DNA of 64,000 nt from Tolypothrix campylonemoides VB511288 (GCA_000828075.3 JXCB02000001.1:1-64000); one strand, 5' to 3'; positions 39,661 to 49,392 are shown, counted from the first letter of the stretch. Program-made: numbers and translations. The notes: generated from the sequence alone by a model not told the origin.

Positions 39661-41451
39661 TCACTTCAGAGACCGCCGTATTGAAGCGCTAATCATGTCT
39701 ACCACAAAGGTAAGACCAAGAAAAACGATTAAGGTGCTTAGCAAAGCTTTGTAATCAAAGCTACTCAGTTGCTCTGTAAGGAGACGCCCCAAACCACCAG
39801 CACCGACCAACCCGACAATTACGGTGGCGCGAATGCAGACTTCCCAGCGGTAGAGGATGTAAGCCAGGAAGCGCTTAAGAGTTAAGGGAAGAATACCATA
39901 CAGGAAGACTTGAGATTGACTTGCACCCAAAGCTTTCAAGGAATGCAAAGGTCGCTCATCCAAATTTTCTATCACCTCTGCCATCAAACGCCCTAAAATA
40001 CCTAAATTGTGGATAGCAAGGGCGATCGCACCCGGCAAAATCCCTGGAAACAACACAAATAGAAAGATTAACGCCCAAATTGGTTCTGGAACAGCACGGG
40101 CGAAAAGCAACACAAAACGAGTAAAGATAAATTTTGAATTTTGAATTTTGAATTTTGTAGACGCCCCCTGGGCGGTGAGACAGCGCTGCAGGAGGGTTTC
40201 CCGACCTAGGCGACTGCGTGCCTCTTTCAGAGGAGCTTTGCTAACGCCCTTGGCGTGCCGGAGGCATACCCGAAGGGCTTCCCGCAGGGTATTTTGAATT
40301 GATTTGTCTCCCCTCGCTGCTGGAAAAGAAAGCAAAATTCCTCCTAAACCTGCGGCTGTGCTTGCCAAAATTGACATAGCTAAAGTCTGCGCTGAAAGGG
40401 TCAACATCTGATTGAACTGACTCACATCGGGAGGGAACAAGTCGTGAAACACTCCCGCCAACAGTTGAGCGGTTCGTGGTGCCCAGAGTTTTGTAAAATC
40501 GGCTTTGACGTACCAAAACGAAAATATTAACAAAGCAATAGCACCTAGTAACGATAAAGTTACCACTGGATCACGTTCTCGATGTAACTTTTGCCGTTGC
40601 TTTAAACTCAGAACATTCAAATCCAAACGACTAGGAACACCCAAGCGTTGACGTAATAACCCACTGAAAAAATCTGTTCCACCACTCAACAACAGCAACG
40701 CAAACATCAAAGTCCACATTTGCTCATAACGCAGTGACTGGAGACTAAGGAAAATTTGATAACCCAATCCACCAGCACCGATAATACCCAAGACAGCAGC
40801 AGAACGAATTGAACATTCAAGCCGATAAAAGCTGTAAGAAAGTAGATTGGGGAAAGCTTGAGGAATCAGGGTGTAAGCAAAAGCACTTAGGGTCGGAACA
40901 CCACTATTGAGTAGTGCAAGTAAAGGACCACGCGGAGTTTCGTCTAAAATTTCAGAAAATACCTTAGCGGTGATAGCACCAAAAGGAATGGCGATCGCCA
41001 GCACCGCCACCAGTGGATCAAGTCCAAAAATATTCACCAAAAACAATCCCCAAATCAGCTCGTGAATTGCTCTCGGTATTGCTAAAATTGCCCTAACTAC
41101 CAGCCAAGGTGCTTGAAAACTTCCATATGAAATTGACTTCCACCACACCTGTGTAGATAAAACACCACCTACCAACCCAATCATCACACAGAAAAACGTG
41201 CCACAAACAGCATAAGCAAGAGTTTTCAGAGTCGCATCCAAAGTCAGCAGCAAAAATTCTGGACTCAAGTCCGGTGAAAATGCAGCAACAAGAAAGCGGA
41301 CAACAAGATACCAACCCCCCTGATTCACCAAATTTTGTTGAAACACACCAGCTACAGATAACGACCAAACCACCGACAAAACAAACAGCAATCCCCAAAA
41401 AGTCCGCCAATTAAAAAGTGAAGGTCGTTTAGGCAATATTGAATTAGTCAT
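39661..41451 (-). CDS. phnE: Double-length PhnE-type phosphonate ABC transporter permease
   Basis: Usual PhnE proteins are about 270 aa. This 596-aa protein holds two PhnE-like permease halves in tandem, each with a typical AGGLG signature (IGAGGLGYQIF and VGAGGLGRLLTEQ). One chain could therefore form the whole membrane channel. Between LLSFPAARG and FTRFVLLFARAVPEP of the second half lies an extra stretch of about 55 residues, rich in Arg, Leu and Lys. It is encoded by an inserted palindromic repeat plus a heptamer tandem repeat, without breaking the frame. The start codon lies inside a run of ATGACTA heptamers. The gene follows phnC on the same strand. Substrates of this family include phosphonate, phosphite and sometimes other oxyanions. 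Confidence 0.88.
   Translation of the reverse strand: MTNSILPKRPSLFNWRTFWGLLFVLSVVWSLSVAGVFQQNLVNQGGWYLVVRFLVAAFSPDLSPEFLLLTLDATLKTLAYAVCGTFFCVMIGLVGGVLSTQVWWKSISYGSFQAPWLVVRAILAIPRAIHELIWGLFLVNIFGLDPLVAVLAIAIPFGAITAKVFSEILDETPRGPLLALLNSGVPTLSAFAYTLIPQAFPNLLSYSFYRLECSIRSAAVLGIIGAGGLGYQIFLSLQSLRYEQMWTLMFALLLLSGGTDFFSGLLRQRLGVPSRLDLNVLSLKQRQKLHRERDPVVTLSLLGAIALLIFSFWYVKADFTKLWAPRTAQLLAGVFHDLFPPDVSQFNQMLTLSAQTLAMSILASTAAGLGGILLSFPAARGDKSIQNTLREALRVCLRHAKGVSKAPLKEARSRLGRETLLQRCLTAQGASTKFKIQNSKFIFTRFVLLFARAVPEPIWALIFLFVLFPGILPGAIALAIHNLGILGRLMAEVIENLDERPLHSLKALGASQSQVFLYGILPLTLKRFLAYILYRWEVCIRATVIVGLVGAGGLGRLLTEQLSSFDYKALLSTLIVFLGLTFVVDMISASIRRSLK
40130..40290. repeat. Palindromic repeat and heptamers inserted in frame in phnE
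   Basis: Four AATTTTG heptamers (40130-40157) are followed by a GC-rich palindromic block to about 40290. It includes the complement of the CAGTCGCCT...GGGAAACCCTCCTGCAGC core found at 10055 and 34150. The block is read through in the phnE frame and adds about 55 residues to the permease. Confidence 0.7.
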
Positions 41452-41532
41452 TAGTCATTAGTCATTAGTCATTAGTCAAAAATTATTCTCCCCTCACTCC
41501 CTCACTCCCTCACTCACTCCCTCACTCCCTCC
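41443..41532. repeat. Two short tandem repeat tracts ahead of phnE
   Basis: Five ATTAGTC heptamers (41443-41477) overlap the phnE start codon. A CACTCCCT/CACT tract (about 41494-41532) lies between phnE and phnC. Such heptamer repeats are typical of heterocystous cyanobacteria. Confidence 0.8.
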
Positions 41533-41559
41533 TCTTCCGCGTCCTCTATGCTTCTGCGG

Positions 41560-42309
41560 TTAAATCCTATACAACTCTTCCACCATCCCCGCAGACACCT
41601 CCTCAACAGGTGCATCAAACAAAACCCGTCCCTGTCGCAAACCAATAATACGCTGAAAGTGACTGCGGGCATATTCAATCGCGTGCAGACTAGCAACCAG
41701 TGTTTTCCCTGTATTATCACTTAAAAGACGTAACAAATTCATCACCTCGCGGCAGCGTTCCGGGTCGAGGCTAGAAATCGGTTCATCAGCAAGGATAGCG
41801 GCGGGGTTTTGCACGAGAACACGGGCGATCGCCACCCGTTGTTGCTGTCCACCAGAAAGGCGGTCTGTACGTTCGTAAAGCTTTTCCGGAATTCCTACCT
41901 GCGTCAATGCTTTGAACGCTGTTTCCACCTCTAGGGGATAAATGAGTGAAGCCGCAGCTTTAAAAAATGACCAGCGTCCTAAATGTCCAGCGTTAACATT
42001 GTGAATGACTCGCAAATTGTCCACTAAATGAAATTGCTGGTAAATGGTACCAATTTGCCGTTGTATTTGTCGTAGGGACTTGGGACGCAGACGTGCAAGG
42101 TTGCGATCGAGTACCCATACTTCTCCTTGTGTGGGTTGCAGTGTACCGTTAAGTAAGCTAATTAGGGTACTTTTCCCTGCACCACTGGAACCTACAAGGG
42201 CGACTCGTTCACCTGGATAGATTTGCAAGTTGATGTCAATGAGAGATTGGAACGTTCCAAATTGTTTGGTGACGTTTTTGAGTTCAAAGATTGGTGTAGG
42301 TGGGTTCAT
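41560..42309 (-). CDS. phnC: PhnC-type phosphonate ABC transporter ATPase
   Basis: The 249-aa ABC ATPase has Walker A GSSGAGKST, signature LSGGQQQRVAIARVL and Walker B AAILADEPISSLDP, all intact. Its closest pattern is PhnC of phosphonate/phosphite importers. It is on the same strand as the permease gene downstream (108 bp, repeat-filled) and the solute-binding gene upstream, with a GNAT gene between. It supplies the energy for import at the inner face of the cytoplasmic membrane. Confidence 0.92.
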   Translation of the reverse strand: MNPPTPIFELKNVTKQFGTFQSLIDINLQIYPGERVALVGSSGAGKSTLISLLNGTLQPTQGEVWVLDRNLARLRPKSLRQIQRQIGTIYQQFHLVDNLRVIHNVNAGHLGRWSFFKAAASLIYPLEVETAFKALTQVGIPEKLYERTDRLSGGQQQRVAIARVLVQNPAAILADEPISSLDPERCREVMNLLRLLSDNTGKTLVASLHAIEYARSHFQRIIGLRQGRVLFDAPVEEVSAGMVEELYRI

Positions 42310-42385
42310 GGGTAAGAATTGAACCGCAGAGGCAAGAGAGGACGCAGAGAGATTTACAGAAAGTTGTTGCGTGTGTTAGGACGTA

Positions 42386-42838
42386 TCAGATTTTTATCGA
42401 TTTTGTCATCAAATACCGATTTTGGTCTGTAAAACCAACCTTTCGATAGAAGCTTTGTGCAATTGTATTTTCCCTTTCAACTTCTAAGTGCAGTGCTTTA
42501 ATCTCTAAAGAGGGACATACATTTTCTATAAACTGTATGGTTTTCACGCCCAGTCCTTGTCCTCGATGACTTTCTCGGATATAAAATTCATCAATGAACG
42601 CATCGCGTCCTCGGTATTCTAAACTGTAGCCAAACGTTAGGACAATATATCCAATCGCTTGGTTATCCTGTTGGATTAGCCACACTCGCCCTAGAGAATT
42701 ATCATTCAAAATTTTTGCCAAGGCTGTGCGAACGGTCGCTTCATCAAATGAATGACCATCATACTCGTAAAATTCTTGGATGAACTGAACAAGAATTTCA
42801 GTATCTGACTTTTCAGCTACTTTGAACGTAGTTTCCAT
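42386..42838 (-). CDS. GNAT-family N-acetyltransferase
   Basis: The 150-aa product shows the GNAT core: an acetyl-CoA binding loop ESHRGQGLGVKTI, then LEVERENTIAQSFYRKVGF. The acceptor substrate cannot be read from sequence. It lies between the phn solute-binding gene (21 bp upstream) and phnC, on the same strand, so it is probably co-transcribed. Some phosphonate pathways acetylate aminoalkylphosphonates (PhnO), so a link to the imported substrate is possible but unproven. Confidence 0.85.
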   Translation of the reverse strand: METTFKVAEKSDTEILVQFIQEFYEYDGHSFDEATVRTALAKILNDNSLGRVWLIQQDNQAIGYIVLTFGYSLEYRGRDAFIDEFYIRESHRGQGLGVKTIQFIENVCPSLEIKALHLEVERENTIAQSFYRKVGFTDQNRYLMTKSIKI

Positions 42839-42859
42839 CTGTTAGTTACAGTATGGCAA

Positions 42860-43774
42860 CTACTTAATCTTACCAATCTCTCGACCAATTTTTTCGATTT
42901 GAGCGTAGTTTTCGTTTTTTGTAGGAATGAATTTTTCTGCTTGTAAGAGGTCGAGAATTTCTTTTTGTTCTGGAACTTTAGGGTCTAATTTGAACAATGC
43001 ATTCTGCACTTTTTTGCTGAAATCTTCGCCGTAGCGCTGTTTGACTTGGGGGTTTATGACCCAGTGATAATCGTAGTATGCAGGGGTGCGCCAGAGAACT
43101 TCTACTTTATTTAAGTCTACTTCTTTGGCGTTGACGCGCTTTTGCCAAACTTTTTCGTTTAACACACCGACTTCATAGGTTCCTGCTTCTACAAGTTTGA
43201 TGGTTTTGTCATGGTCGCCAGAAAAGCCAGCTTGTCCTTTAAAATCTGTAAGGTTTACGCCTGCTTGTTGAAGAAAGTATTGTGGCATTAAACGCCCAGA
43301 TGTGGAAGACTCGCTACCAAAGGTGAAGGTACGCCCTTTGAGTTGTTGGAGATCGGCGGTGTCTTTGAATGGTTTGAGATTCGTTTTTTTGTTGGCGATG
43401 AAAACGCTGTGAAATTTTTCGTCTACGTCACGTTGGGCGATCGCCTCTGCACCTGGGACTTGCAACCTTGCTTGAACGCCAGTTAATCCCCCAAACCAAA
43501 CTAAATCTAAATCTCCGACTTTAAATGCTGTGACTGTTGCTGTATAATCTGTGACGGGTTTATATTCTACAGGAACACCAAGTTCTTTTTGTAAATAAGA
43601 GGCTAGTTTGGTGTACTGTCGCTGCAACTTCTCCGGGTCTTGATCGGGAATTGCCCCTGTGACCAAAGGTTTTACTTGTTTGGCACCTGTACCAGAATTT
43701 CCAGATGTACCCGGGGAACAAGCCGTTAAAGGCAGCAACAGTAGCAACGCACCTGACACCAAAAATTTATTCAT
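42860..43774 (-). CDS. phnD: PhnD-type phosphonate-binding lipoprotein
   Basis: A lipoprotein signal peptide with lipobox LTAC and the acylated Cys at 19 is followed by a phosphate/phosphonate-binding fold. Family-like motifs are GAIPDQDPEKLQRQY near 40, DLVWFGGLTGVQAR, and FGSESSTSGRLMP. It should sit outside the cytoplasmic membrane and hand the ligand to the PhnE/PhnC importer encoded downstream. It is the first gene of the operon. The promoter should lie in 43775-43860. Confidence 0.9.
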   Translation of the reverse strand: MNKFLVSGALLLLLPLTACSPGTSGNSGTGAKQVKPLVTGAIPDQDPEKLQRQYTKLASYLQKELGVPVEYKPVTDYTATVTAFKVGDLDLVWFGGLTGVQARLQVPGAEAIAQRDVDEKFHSVFIANKKTNLKPFKDTADLQQLKGRTFTFGSESSTSGRLMPQYFLQQAGVNLTDFKGQAGFSGDHDKTIKLVEAGTYEVGVLNEKVWQKRVNAKEVDLNKVEVLWRTPAYYDYHWVINPQVKQRYGEDFSKKVQNALFKLDPKVPEQKEILDLLQAEKFIPTKNENYAQIEKIGREIGKIK

Positions 43775-43860
43775 CTTCTAGATATACTGCACTGTTTTTC
43801 TATCCAGAATAAAATTTTACAACTGTTCGTCATTGGGTAAGCCTAATACGGGGAATGGTT

Positions 43861-43995
43861 TTATTGTTTGGGCCAGGTGAAGCGATCGCCATTGTTCTGT
43901 GCCATCTCCATAGCCAAAATTGCTGCTTGCAAGCGCTGTAACCCTTCATTGTTCAGCAAAATACCCCGTCTTCGTTTGGCTTTGAATTGTCTCAT
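43861..43995 (-). pseudogene. Orphan N-terminus like that of large cyanobacterial signalling ATPases
   Basis: A 44-codon frame reads MRQFKAKRRRGILLNNEGLQ and ends ...NNGDRFTWPKQ then TAA. The RRGILLN.EGLQRLQ.A pattern resembles the small N-terminal domain found in front of AAA/NB-ARC or WD-repeat proteins of filamentous cyanobacteria. There it normally continues as a ...RYTLEELSERT helix. Here the similarity stops after DRFT. It is either a truncated relic or a stand-alone small protein. Confidence 0.45.
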
Positions 43996-44020
43996 CTAGC
44001 TAAGCTAGTATCTGCATGTT

Positions 44021-44242
44021 TTGCTCTTAATTATCTTAACTGTCTTAACTGTCTTAACTGTCTTAACTGTACAGCAACAAAAGGCAAGCCAGGCATTAGA
44101 ATACTTTATTATTCAAGTAAATAACATTCATCTCAACCAATTGCAAGAACAACAAACGGCTGAGAAGCAATCAGAAAAGACAGAATCAACTCCATCTGAC
44201 GAGCAAAAGCAGGAGCAGGTAAAGCAAGCTAGCACCAACTAG
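44021..44242 (+). CDS. Possible small protein with an LTV tripeptide repeat
   Basis: This 73-codon frame starts with TTG and contains four CTTAACTGT nonamers (44035-44070), giving repeated Leu-Thr-Val. It then has a Gln/Lys/Glu-rich tail (QQQKASQALEYF ... KQASTN). I recognise no family and there is no ribosome site. It may be chance coding over a tandem repeat. Confidence 0.25.
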   Translation: MLLIILTVLTVLTVLTVQQQKASQALEYFIIQVNNIHLNQLQEQQTAEKQSEKTESTPSDEQKQEQVKQASTN

Positions 44243-44406
44243 CAGCTTAAACATAGCTTTAGAAAGTTTCAAAGAGACTGGGTGTGGGGTTAGGTGAAAG
44301 CTTCATGACTACCGTGCTAAAAAGAATGCTTTTTGTGACGGACAAGAATCCTGATTGAGAATACCACCTCACCCCATTCAATTGAACTCATAAGTCAGAA
44401 TTCAAC

Positions 44407-44471
44407 GTAGGGTGGGCACTGGTTGCTGCCCACCTTCCTTGCTTATTGGTGAAGAGGAGTGCCCACCCTAC
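44407..44471. repeat. Dispersed GTAGGGTGGGCACT repeat, second copy
   Basis: Exact 14-base inverted arms at 44407-44420 and 44458-44471 enclose GC-rich sequence. It belongs to the same family as 9924-9988. It lies between the phn region and leuS. Apart from the weak frames nearby, I see no gene in 44243-44645. Confidence 0.65.
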
Positions 44472-44645
44472 AATTTAATGTTTTCAGCAATTCGCGCTCC
44501 AAACTCGCTGCGATCGCGAATAAATTTTCCCTCTCCCATTTTTTTGCAAATTTGGCATATTCTCTGAGAAACTACAAACAAGAAAGAAGGCAACAAAAAT
44601 ATCATCTTCTTCCTTTTCTTCATTTTGTCAGTAAGAAAAAACCCT

Positions 44646-47219
44646 TTAACCAACGACAAAATTCACTAACTTCCCAGGAACTACAATCACCTTTTTAATT
44701 TCCTTACCCTCAAGGTAACGCTGAACAACTTCTGACTCACGGGCATACCTTTCCAACTCTGCTTTATCTGCTTGTGCCGGAACTTGAAGATCTGCACGCT
44801 TTTTGCCGTTGACTTGAATCACCAAAGTGATTTCATCAGCGACCAAAGCAGATTCATCATACTTGGGCCAAGCTTGTTTGTGGACTGATTCGCTGTTACC
44901 CAATTGATGCCACAATTCTTCAGCAATGTGAGGTGCCAAAGGTGCCAGCAATACTATCAAAGTGCGAATGCCTTCTACATAAATTGGTGAATCCTTGCAG
45001 CTAGCTTCAGCCAAGGCGTTACTCAACTTCATCAATTCTGACACAGCCGTGTTGAATTGATATTCGCCTTCCACGTCTTCTGTGACTTCTTTGATAGCAA
45101 TGTGAATTGCCCGCCGCAAGTCTTTTTCGGGTTTACTCAGTTGTCCTTGCTGATTGCTACCAACTGTGGGCTGGGCGGTAAAATCAGTTACCAATCGCCA
45201 AACTCTGTTCAAGAAGCGGAATTGCCCTTCCACATCAGCTTCATCCCATTCCAAATCTTTTTCCGGCGGCGCTTTGAACAAAATGAACATCCGGGCAGTG
45301 TCCACACCATATTTGCTGATAACTTCTTCTGGCGCGACACCATTGTATTTCGACTTGGACATCTTTTCGTAGAAGTCTTCCAGCCGTTCCCCGGTTTCGG
45401 GGTCTACGGGGTTTGCTGGGTCTACTTGTGTTGGGGGAATGTACTTTCCAGTGACCGGATTTTTGTAGGTCAACCCCTGCACCATGCCTTGAGTCAACAG
45501 GCGTTGGAAAGGTTCGTCAAAATTCAACAAACCTCTGTCTCGCAGTACCTTAGTAAAGAACCGCGAATACAACAAGTGCAAAATTGCGTGTTCAATGCCA
45601 CCCACGTACTGATCGACTGCCATCCAGTCATTTGTCTTTGCAGGATCAAAAACTTGTTCCTCATTCTTAGCATCGGTAAACCGCAAAAAATACCACGAGG
45701 AATCAATAAAAGTGTCCATCGTGTCAGTTTCCCGCTTTGCTGGAGTGCCGCAAGTTGGACAAGGCACATTCACCCAGCTTTCTAACTTAGCCAAGGGTGA
45801 ACCGCCACGCCCTGTAAATTCCACATTTTCGGGCAACTGCACAGGCAAGTCTTCGTCTGGAACTGGCACCACGCCACAGTTAGGGCAGTGAATCACTGGA
45901 ATTGGTGCGCCCCAGTATCTTTGGCGCGAAATCAACCAATCCCGCAAGCGATACTGTACCCGCGCTTTGCCAAAACCCTGTTTTTCGGCGTATTCTACTA
46001 TCGCTTGCTTAGCATCTGTGGAAGCCATTCCATCGAATTGACCGGAATTAATCACAAATCCCGGTTCTGTGTATGCCTGTTGTAGAACTCTCGGATAATC
46101 CATCTGTACATTATCTGTATCTGGTGGCACAATCACCACTTTGATTGGCAAATTCTGTTCCTTGGCAAACTTAAAATCGCGTGTATCATGTGCCGGAACA
46201 CCCATGACTGCACCGGTACCGTATTCATACAACACGTAATCAGCTATCCAAATGGGAATTTCTTCCCCAGTAAACGGGTTAATTGCCTTACCGCCAGTGG
46301 GAATACCACGCTTTGGTTTATCTTCCGCAGTGCGTTCCAACTCGCTTTGATTGGAAACTTCTTGTATAAAAGCTTCTACCGCTACTTCCCGTTCTGCTGT
46401 CGTAACGCGCTTTGTCAAGGGATGTTCTGGCGCTAACACAACATAGCTAACGCCATAAACTGTATCTGGGCGAGTGGTGTACACGCCGATTTTTTCTTCC
46501 ATCCCAACAATGGGGAATTCCAAGTAAGCACCTGTTGACTTGCCAATCCAGTTTGCCTGCATCAACTTGACGCGCTCAGGCCAACCTGTTAACTTATCGA
46601 GGTCATTCAACAATTGTTCGGCGTAGTCGGTAATCTTCAAAAACCACTGCCGCAAGAGTTTGCGTTCAACTTTAGCACCACTGCGCCAAGAACGTCCTTC
46701 GTTATCAACTTGCTCATTTGCCACGACAGTTTGGTCAACAGGATCCCAGTTCACTGCAGCTTCTTTTTGATAAGCCAACCCCGCTTGGAAAAACTGCAAG
46801 AAAATCCATTGTGTCCACTTGTAATAGTCTGGTGAACACGTGGCAACTTCGCAATCCCAATCGATGGAAAAGCCAAGGCGCTTTAATTGTTGCCGCATCT
46901 GGGCGATATTTTCATAAGTCCACTTCGATGGCGGAACACCTCGATCAATTGCGGCGTTTTCTGCTGGCAAGCCAAAGGCATCCCAACCCATTGGATGTAG
47001 TACCCGGTAGCCTTGCATCCGTTTGAGGCGGGCAATCACATCAGTAATCGTATAATTACGGACGTGACCCATGTGCAGGCTGCCCGAAGGATAAGGGAAC
47101 ATGGACAGGGCGTAGTATTTTGGCTTACTGCTATCTGTAACAGTTTTATCTAAGCCTTGTTCAGTCCATGTTTTTTGCCATTTTTCCTCAATCGCTGCTG
47201 GGTTGTATCGGGACTCCAC
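44646..47219 (-). CDS. leuS: Leucyl-tRNA synthetase
   Basis: This class I synthetase of 857 aa charges tRNA-Leu in the cytoplasm. The HIGH motif reads HMGH in [15 protein letters not shown] (about residues 43-57) and the KMSKS motif is exact in [10 protein letters not shown] (about 620). The long CP1 editing insertion ([12 protein letters not shown] ... [12 protein letters not shown]) is complete, as is the C-terminal anticodon-binding part. The length is normal for bacterial LeuS. It is a single gene, with about 120 bp between its start and the divergent downstream gene. Confidence 0.98.
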   Translation of the reverse strand: MESRYNPAAIEEKWQKTWTEQGLDKTVTDSSKPKYYALSMFPYPSGSLHMGHVRNYTITDVIARLKRMQGYRVLHPMGWDAFGLPAENAAIDRGVPPSKWTYENIAQMRQQLKRLGFSIDWDCEVATCSPDYYKWTQWIFLQFFQAGLAYQKEAAVNWDPVDQTVVANEQVDNEGRSWRSGAKVERKLLRQWFLKITDYAEQLLNDLDKLTGWPERVKLMQANWIGKSTGAYLEFPIVGMEEKIGVYTTRPDTVYGVSYVVLAPEHPLTKRVTTAEREVAVEAFIQEVSNQSELERTAEDKPKRGIPTGGKAINPFTGEEIPIWIADYVLYEYGTGAVMGVPAHDTRDFKFAKEQNLPIKVVIVPPDTDNVQMDYPRVLQQAYTEPGFVINSGQFDGMASTDAKQAIVEYAEKQGFGKARVQYRLRDWLISRQRYWGAPIPVIHCPNCGVVPVPDEDLPVQLPENVEFTGRGGSPLAKLESWVNVPCPTCGTPAKRETDTMDTFIDSSWYFLRFTDAKNEEQVFDPAKTNDWMAVDQYVGGIEHAILHLLYSRFFTKVLRDRGLLNFDEPFQRLLTQGMVQGLTYKNPVTGKYIPPTQVDPANPVDPETGERLEDFYEKMSKSKYNGVAPEEVISKYGVDTARMFILFKAPPEKDLEWDEADVEGQFRFLNRVWRLVTDFTAQPTVGSNQQGQLSKPEKDLRRAIHIAIKEVTEDVEGEYQFNTAVSELMKLSNALAEASCKDSPIYVEGIRTLIVLLAPLAPHIAEELWHQLGNSESVHKQAWPKYDESALVADEITLVIQVNGKKRADLQVPAQADKAELERYARESEVVQRYLEGKEIKKVIVVPGKLVNFVVG

Positions 47220-47344
47220 AATGAGAACTCCTAACTGAATCTAGTGGTCGCTTCTGTTTCGCTATTGTGGCATACTCTAGAGTTACTGCTACGAACCCTA
47301 TTTTCTAAAATCAAAAAGTAGGATATTAGTGTTAAGGATTCTTG

Positions 47345-47755
47345 GTGCTAAAAGTCTTTGTCTACGGCACGCTCAAACCAGGTGAAGCAAATTATCCTAG
47401 ATACTGTGCTGGTAAGGTGGTTGATACTACTAAAGCGATCGCACAGGGTAAATTATTTGCCTTACCTATGGGCTATCCAGCGATGACACCAGGAAATAGT
47501 CTTGTCCACGGCTACTTACTTTCGTTGACAAATTTAGATGTCTTAAAGGCTCTGGACGAGTTGGAAGATTACCACCCCGCCCGAGCCGCATCAGAAAATC
47601 TTTACAATAGAAAACAAATTGAGACATATGACCCACAAGGCGATTCGCTTGGTTGGGCTTGGGTTTACATAATGACAGAAGAGCTAGCGCTTCAATTAGG
47701 AGGCGTCCACCTACCTAATGGTTGGTGGAGTGGCTCTGAAATTTATGAGATATAG
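47345..47755 (+). CDS. Gamma-glutamylcyclotransferase-like (AIG2/GGCT) protein
   Basis: The 136-aa product has the fold's substrate loop FVYGTLKPGEANY at its N-terminus, the GYL segment, and a likely catalytic acid in LDELEDYHP. Family members cyclise or cleave gamma-glutamyl amines, but the substrate varies. The GTG at 47345 is preferred over the TTG at 47342 because AAGGA lies six bases before it. It is divergent from leuS and stands alone. Confidence 0.85.
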   Translation: MLKVFVYGTLKPGEANYPRYCAGKVVDTTKAIAQGKLFALPMGYPAMTPGNSLVHGYLLSLTNLDVLKALDELEDYHPARAASENLYNRKQIETYDPQGDSLGWAWVYIMTEELALQLGGVHLPNGWWSGSEIYEI

Positions 47756-47799
47756 ATTATGAATTATATTTTTTAAAATATAATTCATAATTCATAAAT

Positions 47800-48438
47800 T
47801 TAGTTTATATCGTATTCAATATTTAGGTCGTGCTCGACATCATGCGATTGAGGTTCCACCTGATTCACTGGATTTTCACCAGAGGCTTTTGCTGTTTTTG
47901 GAATTGGAATCACCGGGTTATTTATGGCAACCATGAGCGGTGAACTGACAACAGCAGGAGTGGGCATTGCTGATTGTGCCTGTTGTATTGGTTGGTTTTG
48001 AGCCATTTGAGGCAGCCTAGATTCGCCGCCTAGTAAACCAGATAATGCACCAATGACGCAAGCAGCAACAGCAGCGCCTCCACCGAACCATAATAGCCTA
48101 GAACGAGGGCGCAAACGCGCCATCACCTGCTCAACTGTTTCTTCTAATGACTGTTGTGGTTCCGGTACTGGAAGAGTCCGTATACCTTGCCGTAGCTTTA
48201 ACAGTCGGGCATACAAACGTTGAACTGTCGGATCGTCTGCAAGCCATTGTTCAACTTGCTTGCGTTCAGCAGCCGTCACCTCACCATCGAGGTAAGCACT
48301 CAATAACTCGAAGCGATCGCGCTTCACCATATCCATAGCAGCACCCGTTGATTCATTGGTATGCTTTGCCGAACCATCTGGCAAATCTTTATGATCTTGC
48401 AATTGGGAACGGTCATCAAACTGAGAATCAGTAGTCAT
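47800..48438 (-). CDS. Anti-sigma factor, membrane-anchored
   Basis: The N-terminal region (residues about 20-95 from this start) fits an anti-sigma domain (RFELLSAYLDGEVTAAERKQ, then EQWLADDPTVQ). One membrane segment follows (LLWFGGGAAVAACVIGAL), then a Ser/Pro/Gln-rich outer part. It lies directly downstream of an ECF sigma gene on the same strand, so it should hold that factor at the membrane until signalled. The ATG at 48438 is used because the upstream extension lacks family character. Confidence 0.85.
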   Translation of the reverse strand: MTTDSQFDDRSQLQDHKDLPDGSAKHTNESTGAAMDMVKRDRFELLSAYLDGEVTAAERKQVEQWLADDPTVQRLYARLLKLRQGIRTLPVPEPQQSLEETVEQVMARLRPRSRLLWFGGGAAVAACVIGALSGLLGGESRLPQMAQNQPIQQAQSAMPTPAVVSSPLMVAINNPVIPIPKTAKASGENPVNQVEPQSHDVEHDLNIEYDIN

Positions 48439-48594
48439 CTTAACATTATTACCAATTCCTACACGGGTAAACACAGCGGACAAGCATGAGAACTTAATCA
48501 ATTCTTCTCCTGTTGGCAGAAGCACTCTGTAATTTCTTTAATATTCTTAATGAATTATCATATCTGCCATTGACCAAAGGACGGAAACTGTTCA

Positions 48595-49251
48595 TTACGC
48601 ATCTAGATAATTTTGCAATTGAGATTGCAATCTCGCTCTTGCTCTGGCTATTCTCGACTTGACTGTTCCCAAAGAAACACCAGTGATTTCAGCAATTTCT
48701 TCGTATGCCAATCCCTCGATTTCTCTCAGAACAATTGTAGTACGGAACACTTCTGGCAAATCAGCGATCGCCTCCCGCAGTTGCTCGTAAAACTCTCTAG
48801 TTGTCAGTTCTTCCTCAGGTCCGGGAGTATCTCCAGCAATTTCCCAATCCATTTCGCCATCGTCTACCGCACGGGGAGCATCCAGTGACAAAGGACTAAC
48901 AACCCGCTTGCGCTTGCGCAACTCATCGTAAAATAAGTTGGTAGCGATGCGGCTTAACCAACCCCGGAATTTTGCGGGTTCTTGTAATCGGTTAATATTC
49001 CGATACACGCGAATCCAAACCTCTTGAGCCAAATCAGCTCTGTCAGGCCAATCAGGAGCCAGATGGTATAGAACTCTATCAACCTGGGATTGATAACGGC
49101 GCAATAATTCGGCAAATGCCGCACGATCTGGGCGTAGTCCTGCTTGACAACGCAAAATTAGGTCGTGGTTTGAGATTTTGTCAACTTGCACCGAAACTTC
49201 TGGAAGTCTCGTATCAACCGTTGACCAGGATACAGTAATCGATTGACTCAT
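48595..49251 (-). CDS. sigG: ECF-type sigma factor, SigG-like
   Basis: A group-4 (ECF) sigma factor of about 218 aa. Region 2 includes YQSQVDRVLYHLAPDWPDRA, DLAQEVWIRVYRN and FRGWLSRIATNLFYDELRKR. Region 4 includes LPEVFRTTIVLREIEGL and YEEIAEITGVSLGTVKSRI. It directs RNA polymerase to stress-type promoters. The sequence resembles SigG of Nostocales. The ATG at 49251 (MSQSITVSW) was chosen; an in-frame ATG at 49392 adds 47 residues unlike the family. Its anti-sigma gene follows after about 160 bp. Confidence 0.88.
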   Translation of the reverse strand: MSQSITVSWSTVDTRLPEVSVQVDKISNHDLILRCQAGLRPDRAAFAELLRRYQSQVDRVLYHLAPDWPDRADLAQEVWIRVYRNINRLQEPAKFRGWLSRIATNLFYDELRKRKRVVSPLSLDAPRAVDDGEMDWEIAGDTPGPEEELTTREFYEQLREAIADLPEVFRTTIVLREIEGLAYEEIAEITGVSLGTVKSRIARARARLQSQLQNYLDA

Positions 49252-49392
49252 AGATCGTACTGGCTGTAAATCATCCCTATCTATTAGACCTGCTAATGAG
49301 CAGGAAGTTCCTTTATTGAGTGACGGATTTATGACTGGAACACTAGGGTATACTAACGAGTGGTAGATACGTGGCGGCACAAACAACTTCAT

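Noticed and set aside
44459-44698. A 79-codon plus-strand frame overlapping the end of leuS
   Set aside because: It overlaps the leuS 3' end on the other strand, is low in complexity and shows no conserved pattern.
47800-49392. Long upstream-extended starts for the sigma and anti-sigma genes
   Set aside because: The extra N-terminal residues lack family similarity, while internal ATGs at 49251 and 48438 begin the conserved parts.
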